Positions 53,879-63,303 of a stretch of DNA of 64,000 nt are shown piece after piece (the stretch's first letter is position 1; each line of letters begins with the position of its first letter). Origin of the DNA: Actinoalloteichus_B caeruleus (GTDB lineage: Bacteria; Actinomycetota; Actinomycetes; Mycobacteriales; Pseudonocardiaceae); the NCBI RefSeq assembly GCF_000718005.1, contig NZ_JODV01000008.1. The stretch is one strand, 5' to 3'. The position numbers and the translations under genes are program-made. The notes beneath the pieces are model-generated. The model ran no database searches and had not been told where the DNA came from. It saw only the letters and a program-made list of their open reading frames with translations.

Positions 53879-55045
53879 ATGTCCCGGCAGTTCGACGTGA
53901 CGATCGTGGGGTCCGGGCCGGCGGGAACGGCGTTGGCCGCCGCCTGCGCGGACGAAGGGTTCGCCACCGCACTCGTAGCCCCGTTCCCCCGGCGTCCCTG
54001 GCGTCCCACCTACGCCTGTTTCGCCGACGAACTCCCGGCGGATGTCCGCCGGCGCGCCGTGCGTTCCCGGTCGCCCCGCGTGCGGGTGGCCGCCGCCACC
54101 CAGCGGTGGTGGACCGACCGGGAGTACTGCGTCCTGGACAACGCGGCGCTCGCCGGGGAGCTGCGGCGGGACTCCGTCACCCTGGTGCGGGGACGCGCCG
54201 TCGGCGCCGAGCACGGTCCTGGCGGGTCACGGCTCCGGCTCGCCGGTGGCGAACGACTGCGCACCACGGTCCTGGTGGACGCGACCGGCAGCTCGTCCCG
54301 GGAACGAGGCGAGGTGCCGGCGCAGACCGCGTTCGGGCTCGTCCTCCCCGAGGAGGAGGCCCGACGCCTGGTGGCTCCCGACGAGGCCGTGATGATGGAC
54401 TGGCGGCCGCCGGTGCCGGATTCCGCGACGGCGACGTTCTGCTATTGCGTTCCGTTGGGCGACGGCAGGGTGCTCGTCGAGGAGACCTCACTCGTGCGCC
54501 GCCCCGGACTGCCGATCGTGACGCTGCGGGAGCTGCTGCACGCCCGGCTGCGCCGGCACGGCGTGCGGGTGTCCGCCGCGCAGGCCAGCGAACGGGTGTG
54601 GATCGACATGAGCGCGCCCCGCCCCGCCCCCCGGCGGGTGCTGCGGTTCGGCTCCGCCGCTGGCATGTTGCACCCGGCCAGCGGTTACGGCGTCGCGGCG
54701 GCCCTCGCCTCCGCCGCGCCCACCGCCCGCGCGTTGGCCCGGCACTGGGCCCCCGGCCCCCGAGCGGCGGTCGCGGGGGCGCACGGTGTGCTCTGGCCAC
54801 CCGCGGCGCGGATGGTCCACGCCCTGCGGACGCGGGGACGCGAGGCGCTGCTGGGGCTGTCCCCCCGGCAGACCAGCAGGTTCTTCGAGGCGTTCTTCGG
54901 GCTGCCGGCGGAGCTGCGCACCGCCTACCTGTCCTCCCGGCACGACCTGGTGGGCACCATGTCGGCGATGCTGGCCCTGTTCGGGCCGGCGACTCCCGAC
55001 CTGCGGGCCAGGCTGGTGCTGGGCACCATGCTCGCCAGGCCCTGA
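53879..55045 (+). CDS. Lycopene cyclase-like FAD/NAD-dependent flavoprotein
   Basis: 388 aa. Dinucleotide-binding motif at the start, DVTIVGSGPAGTALAAACADEG, then YCVLDNAALAGEL, VLVDATGSS and the C-terminal FGSAAGMLHPASGYGVAAALASA and LFGLP-like helical end, the layout of CrtL/CrtY-type lycopene beta-cyclases. No other carotenoid gene (crtE, crtB, crtI) lies in the window. The ribosome site is weak (GGTGGAA). An alternative is another flavoprotein cyclase. The ABC exporter follows 258 bp downstream on the same strand. Confidence 0.78.
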   Translation: MSRQFDVTIVGSGPAGTALAAACADEGFATALVAPFPRRPWRPTYACFADELPADVRRRAVRSRSPRVRVAAATQRWWTDREYCVLDNAALAGELRRDSVTLVRGRAVGAEHGPGGSRLRLAGGERLRTTVLVDATGSSSRERGEVPAQTAFGLVLPEEEARRLVAPDEAVMMDWRPPVPDSATATFCYCVPLGDGRVLVEETSLVRRPGLPIVTLRELLHARLRRHGVRVSAAQASERVWIDMSAPRPAPRRVLRFGSAAGMLHPASGYGVAAALASAAPTARALARHWAPGPRAAVAGAHGVLWPPAARMVHALRTRGREALLGLSPRQTSRFFEAFFGLPAELRTAYLSSRHDLVGTMSAMLALFGPATPDLRARLVLGTMLARP

Positions 55046-55303
55046 GCCCCGGCCAGGCACGGGACGACCGGAGGTCCGGCGCACGCCCGCCCCCAGGGCG
55101 GTCACGGAACGCTTGTCGCCCCTCACACGTTGGTGGTGGCGAGGCGCACCCCTCCGCTGCAGGACGTCGACGCCACGCCCGCCCCCGGGCACGTTCTCCG
55201 CCGACCGTGGTCCCCACGCCCGGCCGCTCCTGACGTCACCCGTCTCCTCCAGCGGCGGGGACGCGGACGCGACCGCGCCGAGGCTGACCACTGGGGAGAC
55301 TCC

Positions 55304-57082
55304 GTGACGAGACCGAGACACGCCGGAACCGCAGCGGAACCGGAGGGGAGCGGCGGGGCCCGAGGCCCCTGGCGCACGCTCCTCTCCCACGCGAGGCCGC
55401 ACCGGGCCACCCTGATCGGGGCTGGTCTGCTGAGCCTGGTCAGCAGCGCGGCCGGGCTGGCGCAACCGCTCGCGGCCCAGTCGCTGGTCGCGGCGTTGGG
55501 AACGGGCGAGGAGATCGGCGACATCCTGCTGCTGCTCACCTGCCTGTTGGTGGCGGGAGCGATCGTCGGGGCCGTCGGCGAGTACGTGCTGGGGAGGACG
55601 GCCGAGTCGGTGGTGCTCTCCGCGCGGGGACGTGTCGTCGACCGGCTCCTGCGACTGCGGGTCTCCGCCTACGAGCGGACCGCGCCGGGTGATCTGATGT
55701 CCCGGGTCACCTCGGACACGGTCCTCCTGCGCGAGGTCACCACCCGGTCGCTGGTCGACGGCCTGACCGGCTCGCTCACCCTCGTCGCGGTGATCGTGCT
55801 GATGGCCGTCCTCGACCTCGTGCTGCTCGGGGTGACCCTGCTGGTGTTCGTGTTCGTCGGTCTCGTGCAGTGGGTGGTGCTGCCCCGGATCAAGCAGGCG
55901 ATGACGCGGTCCCAGGAGTCCGTGGGACGGATGGGCGCCGAGTTGGAGCGGGTGCTGGGCGCGTTCCGCACCGTCAAGGCCTCAGGGGCGGAACACCGGG
56001 AACTCGCCTCGATCCAGCGGGCGGCGCGCACGGCATGGCGGGAGGGGGTGACGGCCGCGTTGTGGCAGGCCATCGCGGGCACCGCCTCGGGGCTGTCCGT
56101 GCAGGTCGCCTTCCTGGCGGTGCTGGGCATGGGCGGGATGCGGGTCGCCTCCGGCGCCAGCGACGTCGCCACCCTGGTGGCGTTCCTGCTCTACCTCTTC
56201 TACCTGATGGGGCCGATCTCCCTGCTGCTCAACGCGGCGGCCCAGGCACAGGTGGGACTGGCCGCGGTCGGCAGGATCAACGAGGTCGAGGCCATGCCGG
56301 TGGAGGAGAGCCCCGCCGGAGCCCCGGCACGCACCTCGGAACCCGCCACCGTCCGGCTGGAGGACGTGGTCTTCCGCTACCCCGACGCCCCGGATCCCGT
56401 GCACCGCGGCGTGAGCTTCACCGTCCCCGCTCGGGGCCTCACGGCACTCGTCGGCCCGTCGGGGGCGGGCAAGTCAACGGTCTTCGCGCTGTTGGAGCGC
56501 TTCCACGAGGCGGAGTCGGGACGCGTCATGGTCGACGACCGCGACGTCAGGGACTGGCCGCTGAGCGACCTTCGCGCCAGCATCGGCTACGTCGAGCAGG
56601 ACACGCCGGTCCTGGCCGGCACCCTCCGCCAGAACCTGATGTTGGGAGCACCGGACGCGGACGACGCGGCGGTGGCCGACGCGGTCGCCAAGTCCCGGTT
56701 GGACGCGCTGGTCAACCGACTGCCGGACGGGCTGGACACGGTGGTCGGGCATCGGGGCACCACGCTCTCCGGCGGGGAACGGCAGCGGGTCGCGATCGCT
56801 CGGGCGCTGCTCCGAGGTCCTCGGCTGCTCCTCCTCGACGAGGCCACCTCCCAGCTGGACGCGGCCAACGAGCTCGCCCTCCGGGAGACCATCGACGAGA
56901 TCGTCCGGACGACGACCGTCATCGTGGTCGCGCACCGGCTCTCCACGGTGGTCTCGGCCGACCGCATCGTCGTCCTCGACGCCGGGCGGGTGGCGGCCGT
57001 GGGCACCCACGAGGAGTTGGTGGCCCAGAACGGCCTCTACGCCGATCTCGCCGCCGCCCAGTTCGCGACGGCCGACCGCTGA
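55304..57082 (+). CDS. ABC exporter, fused permease-ATPase half transporter
   Basis: 592 aa. Six-helix membrane domain (about 25-320) followed by the ATPase: Walker A VGPSGAGKSTV, Q-loop VEQDTPVLAGTL, signature TTLSGGERQRV, Walker B LLLLDEATSQLD and the H-loop VVAHRLSTV. Half transporter, so it works as a homodimer or with an unseen partner. The GTG at 55304 follows GGGGAG; in-frame sequence upstream is not protein-like. The exported substrate is unknown. Confidence 0.92.
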   Translation: MTRPRHAGTAAEPEGSGGARGPWRTLLSHARPHRATLIGAGLLSLVSSAAGLAQPLAAQSLVAALGTGEEIGDILLLLTCLLVAGAIVGAVGEYVLGRTAESVVLSARGRVVDRLLRLRVSAYERTAPGDLMSRVTSDTVLLREVTTRSLVDGLTGSLTLVAVIVLMAVLDLVLLGVTLLVFVFVGLVQWVVLPRIKQAMTRSQESVGRMGAELERVLGAFRTVKASGAEHRELASIQRAARTAWREGVTAALWQAIAGTASGLSVQVAFLAVLGMGGMRVASGASDVATLVAFLLYLFYLMGPISLLLNAAAQAQVGLAAVGRINEVEAMPVEESPAGAPARTSEPATVRLEDVVFRYPDAPDPVHRGVSFTVPARGLTALVGPSGAGKSTVFALLERFHEAESGRVMVDDRDVRDWPLSDLRASIGYVEQDTPVLAGTLRQNLMLGAPDADDAAVADAVAKSRLDALVNRLPDGLDTVVGHRGTTLSGGERQRVAIARALLRGPRLLLLDEATSQLDAANELALRETIDEIVRTTTVIVVAHRLSTVVSADRIVVLDAGRVAAVGTHEELVAQNGLYADLAAAQFATADR

Positions 57083-57095
57083 GGGACCACGAACG

Positions 57096-57135
57096 CGGCA
57101 CGGCCGGCCGCCCGATGGGCGCGCCGGCCGTGCCG
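57096..57135. terminator. Bidirectional terminator between ABC exporter and suf operon
   Basis: 13-bp stem 57096-57108 with 57123-57135, continuing into an inner CGCCC/GGGCG (57109-57113, 57117-57121) after one bulged base; loop GAT. Lies between convergent genes and can stop both. Confidence 0.75.
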
Positions 57136-57146
57136 AGGGTCGCGGA

Positions 57147-57566
57147 TCAGACGGTGAAGCCGAGCGCCCGCAGCTGCTCGCGGCCGTCGTCGGTGATCTT
57201 CTCCGGCCCCCATGGCGGCATCCACACCCAGTTGATCCGGATGTCGCTCACCAGACCGCCACCAGGCCCGCTGGTCAGGGCGGCCCTGGCCTGGTCCTCG
57301 ATGACGTCGGTGAGCGGGCAGGCCGCCGAGGTCAGCGTCATGTCGAGGGTGGCGACGTTGTCCTCCCCCACCTGCACGCCGTAGAGCAGGCCGAGGTCGA
57401 CGACGTTGATGCCGAGCTCCGGGTCGACCACGTCGCGCATGGCCTCCTCGAGGTCCTCGACCGAGGGAAGGTCGGCGCGGGGGGCTGGCGGCTCGGGCAG
57501 CGAGGCCGCGCTCCGGTCCTCGGTGGACGCGCCCCCCACCGCCTGCTCAGCCTGGGCGTCGCTCAT
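57147..57566 (-). CDS. sufT: SufT-like metal-sulfur cluster assembly factor (DUF59)
   Basis: 139 aa. Core: LEEAMRDVVDPELGINVVDLGLLYGV, TLTSAACPLTDVIEDQARAAL (conserved Cys), and INWVWMPPWGPEKITDDGREQLRALGF. DUF59 proteins help mature Fe-S proteins. The first 40 residues are an Ala/Glu-rich extension. The ATG overlaps the sufU stop by 4 bp (ATGA), so it is coupled and last in the suf operon. Confidence 0.92.
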   Translation of the reverse strand: MSDAQAEQAVGGASTEDRSAASLPEPPAPRADLPSVEDLEEAMRDVVDPELGINVVDLGLLYGVQVGEDNVATLDMTLTSAACPLTDVIEDQARAALTSGPGGGLVSDIRINWVWMPPWGPEKITDDGREQLRALGFTV

Positions 57567-58033
57567 CGTGTCTCCTCCTTGCCGGTCGAACGGGACACCG
57601 CGTCCTTGAAGGCCATCCACCCGAGCAGGGCGCACTTGACCCGCGCCGGGTACTTGGCCACCCCGGCGAACGCGATGCCGTCCCCCAGTACGTCCTCATC
57701 AGGTTCCACCTGCCCACGTCCCTGCATCAACTCGACGAACGCGGCGTGCACGTCGAAGGCGTCCCGGACGGTGCGGCCGATGACCAGGTCGGTGAGCACG
57801 GAGGTCGCCGCCTGGCTGATCGAGCAGCCCTGCCCGTCGTAGGACACGTCGACGACCGTCGCCGACGGATCCGTCCCGGCCGCGCCGTCGAGGTTGACCC
57901 GCAGGCTGACCTCGTCACCGCACACCGGGTTGATCTGGTGGGACTCCGCGTCGAAGGGCTCACGCAGACCTCGGCCGTGGGGGTTCTTGTAGTGGTCCAG
58001 GATGATCTCCTGGTACATCTGGTCCAACTGCAT
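57563..58033 (-). CDS. sufU: SufU, zinc-dependent sulfur transfer protein
   Basis: 156 aa. Cys38, Asp40, Cys70 and Cys134 are the zinc ligands (VCGDEV, GQGCSISQA, KCALLGW). It takes sulfur from SufS in Gram-positive-type SUF systems. The helix between the second and last cysteine is long as in SufU, unlike IscU. 11 nt downstream of sufS. Confidence 0.95.
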   Translation of the reverse strand: MQLDQMYQEIILDHYKNPHGRGLREPFDAESHQINPVCGDEVSLRVNLDGAAGTDPSATVVDVSYDGQGCSISQAATSVLTDLVIGRTVRDAFDVHAAFVELMQGRGQVEPDEDVLGDGIAFAGVAKYPARVKCALLGWMAFKDAVSRSTGKEETR

Positions 58034-58044
58034 CCCGAGCTCCC

Positions 58045-59322
58045 CTAGGCCGTCCCGAAGAAGCGCTGTGCCTCCCGGACGCCCTCCACCAGCGTCGTCA
58101 CGTCGTCAAGGTCGTTGTAGAGATAGAACGTGGCCCGCACCGTCGCGGGAACGGCCATCCTACGGTGCAACGGCCAGGCGCAGTGGTGTCCGACGCGCAC
58201 GGCCACCCCCAGGCTGTCGAGCACCTGCCCCGCGTCGTGCGGGTGCACCCCGTCGACGGTGAACGACACCGCGCCGCCCCGGTCGACCATGCTGGTGGGA
58301 CCCACGATGCCGACACCGGGGACCTCGGAGAGCGCGGACAGCGCTGCCTCGGTGAGCAGGTGCTCGTGGGCGGCGATCCGTTCCATCCCGACCACCGAGA
58401 GGTAGTCGACCGCGGCACCGAGACCCACCGCCTGGGAGGTCATCGGCACGCCGGCCTCGAACCGTTGCGGTGGCGGCGCGAAGGTGGACCCTTCCATCCG
58501 CACCATCTCGATCATGGATCCCCCGGTGACGAACGGGGGCAGGGACTCCAGCAGCTCGCTCCGGCCGTAGAGGACGCCGACCCCGGAGGGGCCCAGCATC
58601 TTGTGCCCGGAGAACACCGCGAAGTCGACGCCGAGCCCGGCGAGGTCGACCGGCAGGTGCGGAACGGACTGGCAGGCGTCGACCACGGTCAACGCACCCA
58701 CCTGGCGGGCCCGGTCGACGAGCGCGGCCACGGGGTTGACGGTGCCCAGGACGTTCGACTGGTGCGTGAACGCCACCACCCTGGTGCGCTCGGTGACGAG
58801 TTCGTCGAGGTCACCGAGGTCGAGCCGGCCCTCGTCCGTCACCCCGAACCAGCGGAGGGTGGCGCCGGTGCGCTGGCACAGCTGCTGCCAGGGCACCAGG
58901 TTGGCGTGGTGTTCCATCTCGGTGACGACGATCTCGTCACCGGGCCCCACCCGGAACCGCTCCGCCTCGGGGCCGCCGGTGGCGGCGTTGCTCATCGCGT
59001 ACGCCACCAGGTTCAGCCCCTCGGTGGCGTTCTTGGTGAACACCACCTCCTCGGGCCGGGCGCCGACGAACCGGGCCACGCGGGCGCGGGCGCTCTCGTA
59101 GGCGTCGGTGGCCTCCTCGGCGAGCTGGTGCGCTCCCCGGTGCACCGCCGCGTTGGAGGTCTCCAGGAAGGCGCGCTCGGCGTCGAGCACCTGGGTCGGG
59201 CGCTGCGCGGTGGCGCCCGAGTCCAGGTACACGAGCCGCTTGCCGTCCCGCACCGTGCGGGCGAGGATCGGGAAGTCGGCCTTGATTGTCACGATGTCCA
59301 GCGGCGTCGCCGTCGATGTCAT
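58045..59322 (-). CDS. sufS: Cysteine desulfurase SufS
   Basis: 425-residue PLP enzyme giving persulfide sulfur. PLP Lys in FSGHKMLGPSGVG, active-site Cys in RVGHHCAWPLH near residue 380, and the substrate-binding TEMEHHANLVPW and HQSNVLGTV. It belongs to the SufS (group II) type. The ATG at 59322 follows GGAAGGAGG. Middle of the suf operon. Confidence 0.96.
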   Translation of the reverse strand: MTSTATPLDIVTIKADFPILARTVRDGKRLVYLDSGATAQRPTQVLDAERAFLETSNAAVHRGAHQLAEEATDAYESARARVARFVGARPEEVVFTKNATEGLNLVAYAMSNAATGGPEAERFRVGPGDEIVVTEMEHHANLVPWQQLCQRTGATLRWFGVTDEGRLDLGDLDELVTERTRVVAFTHQSNVLGTVNPVAALVDRARQVGALTVVDACQSVPHLPVDLAGLGVDFAVFSGHKMLGPSGVGVLYGRSELLESLPPFVTGGSMIEMVRMEGSTFAPPPQRFEAGVPMTSQAVGLGAAVDYLSVVGMERIAAHEHLLTEAALSALSEVPGVGIVGPTSMVDRGGAVSFTVDGVHPHDAGQVLDSLGVAVRVGHHCAWPLHRRMAVPATVRATFYLYNDLDDVTTLVEGVREAQRFFGTA

Positions 59323-59383
59323 CGCCCGCCGCCTCCTTCCACTGCTCGCATGATCCTCGCCTCGCGCCGCTGTTCCCGCCGGC

Positions 59384-60154
59384 TCAGACCGCCGCCGACT
59401 CCTTGGCACCGGTGAAGCGCACGTAGCCCTCTTCCTCCAGCTGGGTCGCCAGCTCGGCACCGCCCGACTCGACGACCCGGCCGCCCGCGAAGACGTGCAC
59501 GAAGTCCGGGGTGATGTGCTTGAGGATGCGGGTGTAGTGCGTGATCAGCAGCACTCCCTTGTCCTTGTTCGCGGTGTAGCGGTTGACGCCCTCGGACACC
59601 ACCCGCAGCGCGTCCACGTCGAGACCGGAGTCGGTCTCGTCGAGCACGGCGAACTTCGGCTTGAGCAGGTCCAGCTGGAGGATCTCGTGCCGCTTCTTCT
59701 CACCGCCGGAGAAGTTCTCGTTCACGCTGCGCTCGGCGAACGACGGGTCGATGTCGAGGTCGGCCATCGCCTGCTTGACCTCCTTGACCCAGTGCCGCAC
59801 CTGCGGGGCCTCGCCCCGCGCGGCGGTCGCGGCGGTCCGCAGGAAGTTCGACATCGAGACGCCGGGGACCTCGACCGGGTACTGCATGGCGAGGAAGAGC
59901 CCGGCGCGGGCCCGCTCGTCGACCTCGAGCTCCAGCAGTTCCTCACCGTCGAGCAGCACCGAACCGGAGGTGACCTCGTACTTGGGGTGGCCGGCGATCG
60001 CGTAGGCGAGGGTCGACTTGCCCGATCCGTTCGGACCCATGATCGCGTGCGTCTCGCCGGAGTTCACCGTCAGGTTGACGCCCCGGAGGATCTCCTTGGC
60101 GGCGTCGTCGGTCCTGACCGAGACGTGCAGGTCCTTGATTTCGAGGGTGGCCAT
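59384..60154 (-). CDS. sufC: Fe-S assembly ATPase SufC
   Basis: 256 aa. ABC-type ATPase of the SufBCD scaffold: Walker A GPNGSGKST, Q-loop region LAMQYPVEVPG, signature FSGGEKKRHE, Walker B FAVLDETDSGLDVD and H-loop LLITHYTRIL. Soluble. The ATG at 60154 begins MATLEIKDLHVSV; it is 61 nt upstream of sufS and 71 nt downstream of the Rieske gene. Confidence 0.97.
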   Translation of the reverse strand: MATLEIKDLHVSVRTDDAAKEILRGVNLTVNSGETHAIMGPNGSGKSTLAYAIAGHPKYEVTSGSVLLDGEELLELEVDERARAGLFLAMQYPVEVPGVSMSNFLRTAATAARGEAPQVRHWVKEVKQAMADLDIDPSFAERSVNENFSGGEKKRHEILQLDLLKPKFAVLDETDSGLDVDALRVVSEGVNRYTANKDKGVLLITHYTRILKHITPDFVHVFAGGRVVESGGAELATQLEEEGYVRFTGAKESAAV

Positions 60155-60225
60155 GGTGTGTTCGTTCTCCTGGTGTTGACGGGTGGCTTGGGGGTGGGGG
60201 CCGGCGGGAGACGGCGCGGCGGGTA

Positions 60226-60552
60226 CTAGTCGGGACTTCCGACCGGCTCGGTGGCGACGTGGACGTGTCCGTCCCGGACCTCCACGGCGTACACCGGGAC
60301 CGGCTCGCTGGCCGGCGGGCCGGAGGGTTCCCCGGTCCGCAGGTCGAAGCAGGCTCCGTGCAACCAGCACTCAAGGCCGTCGCCGGTGACCTCGCCCTGG
60401 GACAGGGGCACCTCGGCGTGGCTGCACCGGTCCAGCAACGCGTGCACGTCGTCGCCCCGCCTGACCAGTACCACGGGTGTGCCCGCCACGGACACCGCGA
60501 CGGGACGTCCCTCGTCGAGGTCCGCCAGCGGGCACACCGGCGTGTGGGTCAC
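60226..60552 (-). CDS. Rieske-type 2Fe-2S ferredoxin in the suf operon
   Basis: 108 aa. Two Rieske boxes: Cys43-x-His45 (CSHAEV) and Cys62-x2-His65 (CWLHG). Soluble, no partner oxygenase nearby. The GTG overlaps the sufD stop (GTGA), so translation is coupled to sufD. Its exact job in cluster assembly is not known; an electron-supply role is reasonable. This position between sufD and sufC is common in actinobacteria. Confidence 0.93.
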   Translation of the reverse strand: MTHTPVCPLADLDEGRPVAVSVAGTPVVLVRRGDDVHALLDRCSHAEVPLSQGEVTGDGLECWLHGACFDLRTGEPSGPPASEPVPVYAVEVRDGHVHVATEPVGSPD

Positions 60553-61742
60553 GCGCCGACCGCCGCCAGTTCGGCGTCGATCGCGGCCTCGAGGCGTTCC
60601 CTGACCTCGGGGACCGTGATCTTCTGCAGGATCTCGCCGAAGAACCCTCGGACGACCAGCCGGCGGGCGACGTCCTCGGGGATGCCCCTGGCCTGGAGGT
60701 AGAAGAGCTGCTCGTCGTCGAACCGGCCGGTGGCGCTGGCGTGCCCCGCCCCCTCGATCTCCCCGGTCTCGATCTCCAGGTTGGGCACGGAGTCGGCGCG
60801 GGCGCCGTCGGTGAGGATGAGGTTCCGGTTCAGTTCGAACGTCTCGGTGCCCTCGGCCGCCGCCTGGATCAGCACGTCACCGATCCAGACGGTGTGGGCG
60901 CCCTCACCCTGGAGCGCGCCCTTGTAGAGGACGTTGCTCCGGCAGTTCGGGACCGAGTGGTCCACCAGCAGGCGGTGTTCCAGGTGCTGCCCCGCGTCGG
61001 CGAAGTACAGGCCGAGCAGTTCGGCGTCGCCTCCCCGCTCGCGGTAGTTCACCGTGGAGGACACCCGGACCAGGTCCCCGCCGAGGGTGACGGAGAGGTG
61101 CCGCAGGGTCGCGTCCCGGCCGACAGCCGAGTGCTGGGCGCCGACGTGGACGGCGTCGTCGTCCCAGTCGTGCACGGTGACCACGGAGAGCCGGGCCGAC
61201 TCCCCGACGACGAACTCGACGTTGTCGGCGACGGTGCCCGCGCCCCGGTAGTCCAGCACCACCACGGCGTCGGCGAACCGCTCCGCCCGGACCTGGACGT
61301 GGCCGTAGGCGGTGGTGCCCTGGCCGGGACCGGTGACCGTGACGTGGACGGGCCCCTCGGGCCTGGTGTCGGCGGCCACGGTGACCACGGTGGCCTCGGT
61401 GAAGGAGGACCAGGCCTGCGCGGCGACCCGGTCGGCGGGCACGCCCGCCGCTCCCAGCCGCTCGTCCTCCCGGCCGACGGTCTCCACCGTCACGCCCTCC
61501 ACGCCGCTGTCCACGGCGACGGCGAACGAGCCGGTGGCGGTGGCCGAGCCGTCGTGCAGCCCGCGCAGTCGCTTCAGCGGCGTGAACCGCCAGTCCTCCT
61601 CGCGGCCCCCGGGGACCTCGAACGCGTCGACCTCGTAGGAGGTGAAGCGCTCGCCCCGCGAGGACTGCGGGATCACCGGTCCGCCGTGCGAGTGGTCGGT
61701 CAGCCCGTGCTGGGCCGGGGTGGTGTCCAGTGGTGCAGCCAT
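60549..61742 (-). CDS. sufD: Fe-S assembly scaffold protein SufD
   Basis: 397 aa, beta-helix scaffold subunit of SufBC2D: SSTVNYRERGGDAELLGLYFADAGQHLEHRLLVDHSVPNCRSNVLYKGALQGEGAHTVWIGDVLI is the conserved core; SATGRFDDEQLFYLQARGIPEDVARRLVVRGFF is the C-terminal domain that contacts SufC. It follows sufB by 1 nt and overlaps the Rieske gene. Confidence 0.96.
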   Translation of the reverse strand: MAAPLDTTPAQHGLTDHSHGGPVIPQSSRGERFTSYEVDAFEVPGGREEDWRFTPLKRLRGLHDGSATATGSFAVAVDSGVEGVTVETVGREDERLGAAGVPADRVAAQAWSSFTEATVVTVAADTRPEGPVHVTVTGPGQGTTAYGHVQVRAERFADAVVVLDYRGAGTVADNVEFVVGESARLSVVTVHDWDDDAVHVGAQHSAVGRDATLRHLSVTLGGDLVRVSSTVNYRERGGDAELLGLYFADAGQHLEHRLLVDHSVPNCRSNVLYKGALQGEGAHTVWIGDVLIQAAAEGTETFELNRNLILTDGARADSVPNLEIETGEIEGAGHASATGRFDDEQLFYLQARGIPEDVARRLVVRGFFGEILQKITVPEVRERLEAAIDAELAAVGA

Positions 61743-61743
61743 C

Positions 61744-63198
61744 TCAGCCGACGGCCCCTTCCATCTGCAGCTCGATCAGTCGGTTCAGTTCGAGGGCGTA
61801 CTCCATGGGCAGCTCGCGGGCGATCGGCTCCACGAAGCCGCGCACGATCATCGCCATGGCCTCGTCCTCGGTCAGCCCACGCGACATCAGGTAGAACAAC
61901 TGGTCGTCGCTGACCTTGGACACGGTCGCCTCGTGCCCCATGACGACGTCGTCCTCCCGCACGTCGACGTAGGGGTAGGTGTCGGACCGGCTGATGGTGT
62001 CCACGAGCAGCGCGTCGCACTTCACGGTGGACTTGGAGTGGTGGGCGCGCTTGGCGACCTTCACCAGACCCCGGTAGGAGGTCCGCCCGCCGCCCCGGGC
62101 CACCGACTTGGAGACGATGGTGGACGAGGTGTGCGGCGCGAGGTGCTCCATCTTCGCGCCGGCGTCCTGGTGCTGGCCCTCACCGGCGAAGGCGATGGAC
62201 AGCACCTCGCCCTTGGCGTGCTCCCCCATCAGGAAGACCGACGGGTACTTCATGGTCACCTTGGAGCCGATGTTGCCGTCGACCCACTCCATGGTCGCGC
62301 CCTCTTCGGCCTTGGCGCGCTTGGTGACCAGGTTGTAGACGTTGTTCGACCAGTTCTGGATGGTCGTGTACCGGCAGCGGGCGCCCTTCTTCACGATGAT
62401 CTCGACGACCGCCGAGTGCAGCGAGTCGGACTTGTAGATCGGCGCGGTGCAGCCCTCGACGTAGTGGACGTAGGCGTCCTCGTCGACGATGATCAACGTC
62501 CGCTCGAACTGGCCCATGTTCTCCGTGTTGATCCGGAAGTAGGCCTGGAGCGGGATGTCGACCTGGACGCCCTTGGGCACGTAGATGAAGGAGCCGCCGG
62601 ACCACACGGAGGTGTTCAGCGCGGAGAACTTGTTGTCGCCCGCCGGGATGACGGAGCCGAAGTACTCGCGGAACAGCTCGGGGTGCTCCCGCAGGCCGGT
62701 GTCGGTGTCCAGGAAGAGGACGCCCTGGGCCTCCAGGTCCTCCCGGATCTTGTGGTAGACGACCTCGGACTCGTACTGCGCGGCGACACCCGCGACCAGC
62801 CGCTGCTTCTCCGCCTCGGGGATGCCCAGCTTGTCGTAGGTGTTCTTGATGTCCTCGGGCAGGTCCTCCCAGCTGGTGGCCTGCTGCTCGGTGGAGCGCA
62901 CGAAGTACTTGATGGTGTCGAAGTCGATGCCGGAGAGGTCGGCTCCCCAGTTCGGCATCGGCTTGCGCTCGAAGAGCCGCAGCGCTTTCAGCCGGGTCTC
63001 CAGCATCCAGTCCGGCTCGTTCTTCTTGGCGGAGATGTCCCGAACGACGTCCTCGTTCAGGCCACGCCGCGCGCTGGCACCCGCCACGTCGGAGTCGGCC
63101 CAGCCGTACTCGTAGTTGCCCAGAGTCGCCAGGGTCTCCTCCTGGCTCAGCGGCTCCGTCTGCGTGGTGGGTGTGCGCTGCTCGGCAGCGGCAGTCAT
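61744..63198 (-). CDS. sufB: Fe-S assembly scaffold protein SufB
   Basis: 484 aa. Core of the SUF scaffold on which the cluster is built: EKKNEPDWMLETRLKALRLF-like AKKNEPDWMLETRLKALRLF near the N-terminus, VWSGGSFIYVPKGVQVDIPLQAYFRIN, VEGCTAPIYKSDSLHSAVVEI (conserved Cys) and the C-terminal HEATVSKVSDDQLFYLMSRGLTEDEAMAMIVRGF. The ATG at 63198 follows GGAGGGG. First structural gene, 105 nt downstream of sufR. Confidence 0.97.
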   Translation of the reverse strand: MTAAAEQRTPTTQTEPLSQEETLATLGNYEYGWADSDVAGASARRGLNEDVVRDISAKKNEPDWMLETRLKALRLFERKPMPNWGADLSGIDFDTIKYFVRSTEQQATSWEDLPEDIKNTYDKLGIPEAEKQRLVAGVAAQYESEVVYHKIREDLEAQGVLFLDTDTGLREHPELFREYFGSVIPAGDNKFSALNTSVWSGGSFIYVPKGVQVDIPLQAYFRINTENMGQFERTLIIVDEDAYVHYVEGCTAPIYKSDSLHSAVVEIIVKKGARCRYTTIQNWSNNVYNLVTKRAKAEEGATMEWVDGNIGSKVTMKYPSVFLMGEHAKGEVLSIAFAGEGQHQDAGAKMEHLAPHTSSTIVSKSVARGGGRTSYRGLVKVAKRAHHSKSTVKCDALLVDTISRSDTYPYVDVREDDVVMGHEATVSKVSDDQLFYLMSRGLTEDEAMAMIVRGFVEPIARELPMEYALELNRLIELQMEGAVG

Positions 63199-63303
63199 AC
63201 GGATTCCCCTCCGTCCCGGATCGGGGCTGTCATGCCCGGACGCGCCGAACGCGCCGGATCACTGTTCGGGTTCCGCGCCTCGCCCGGACGGGCGAGCGCG
63301 CGG

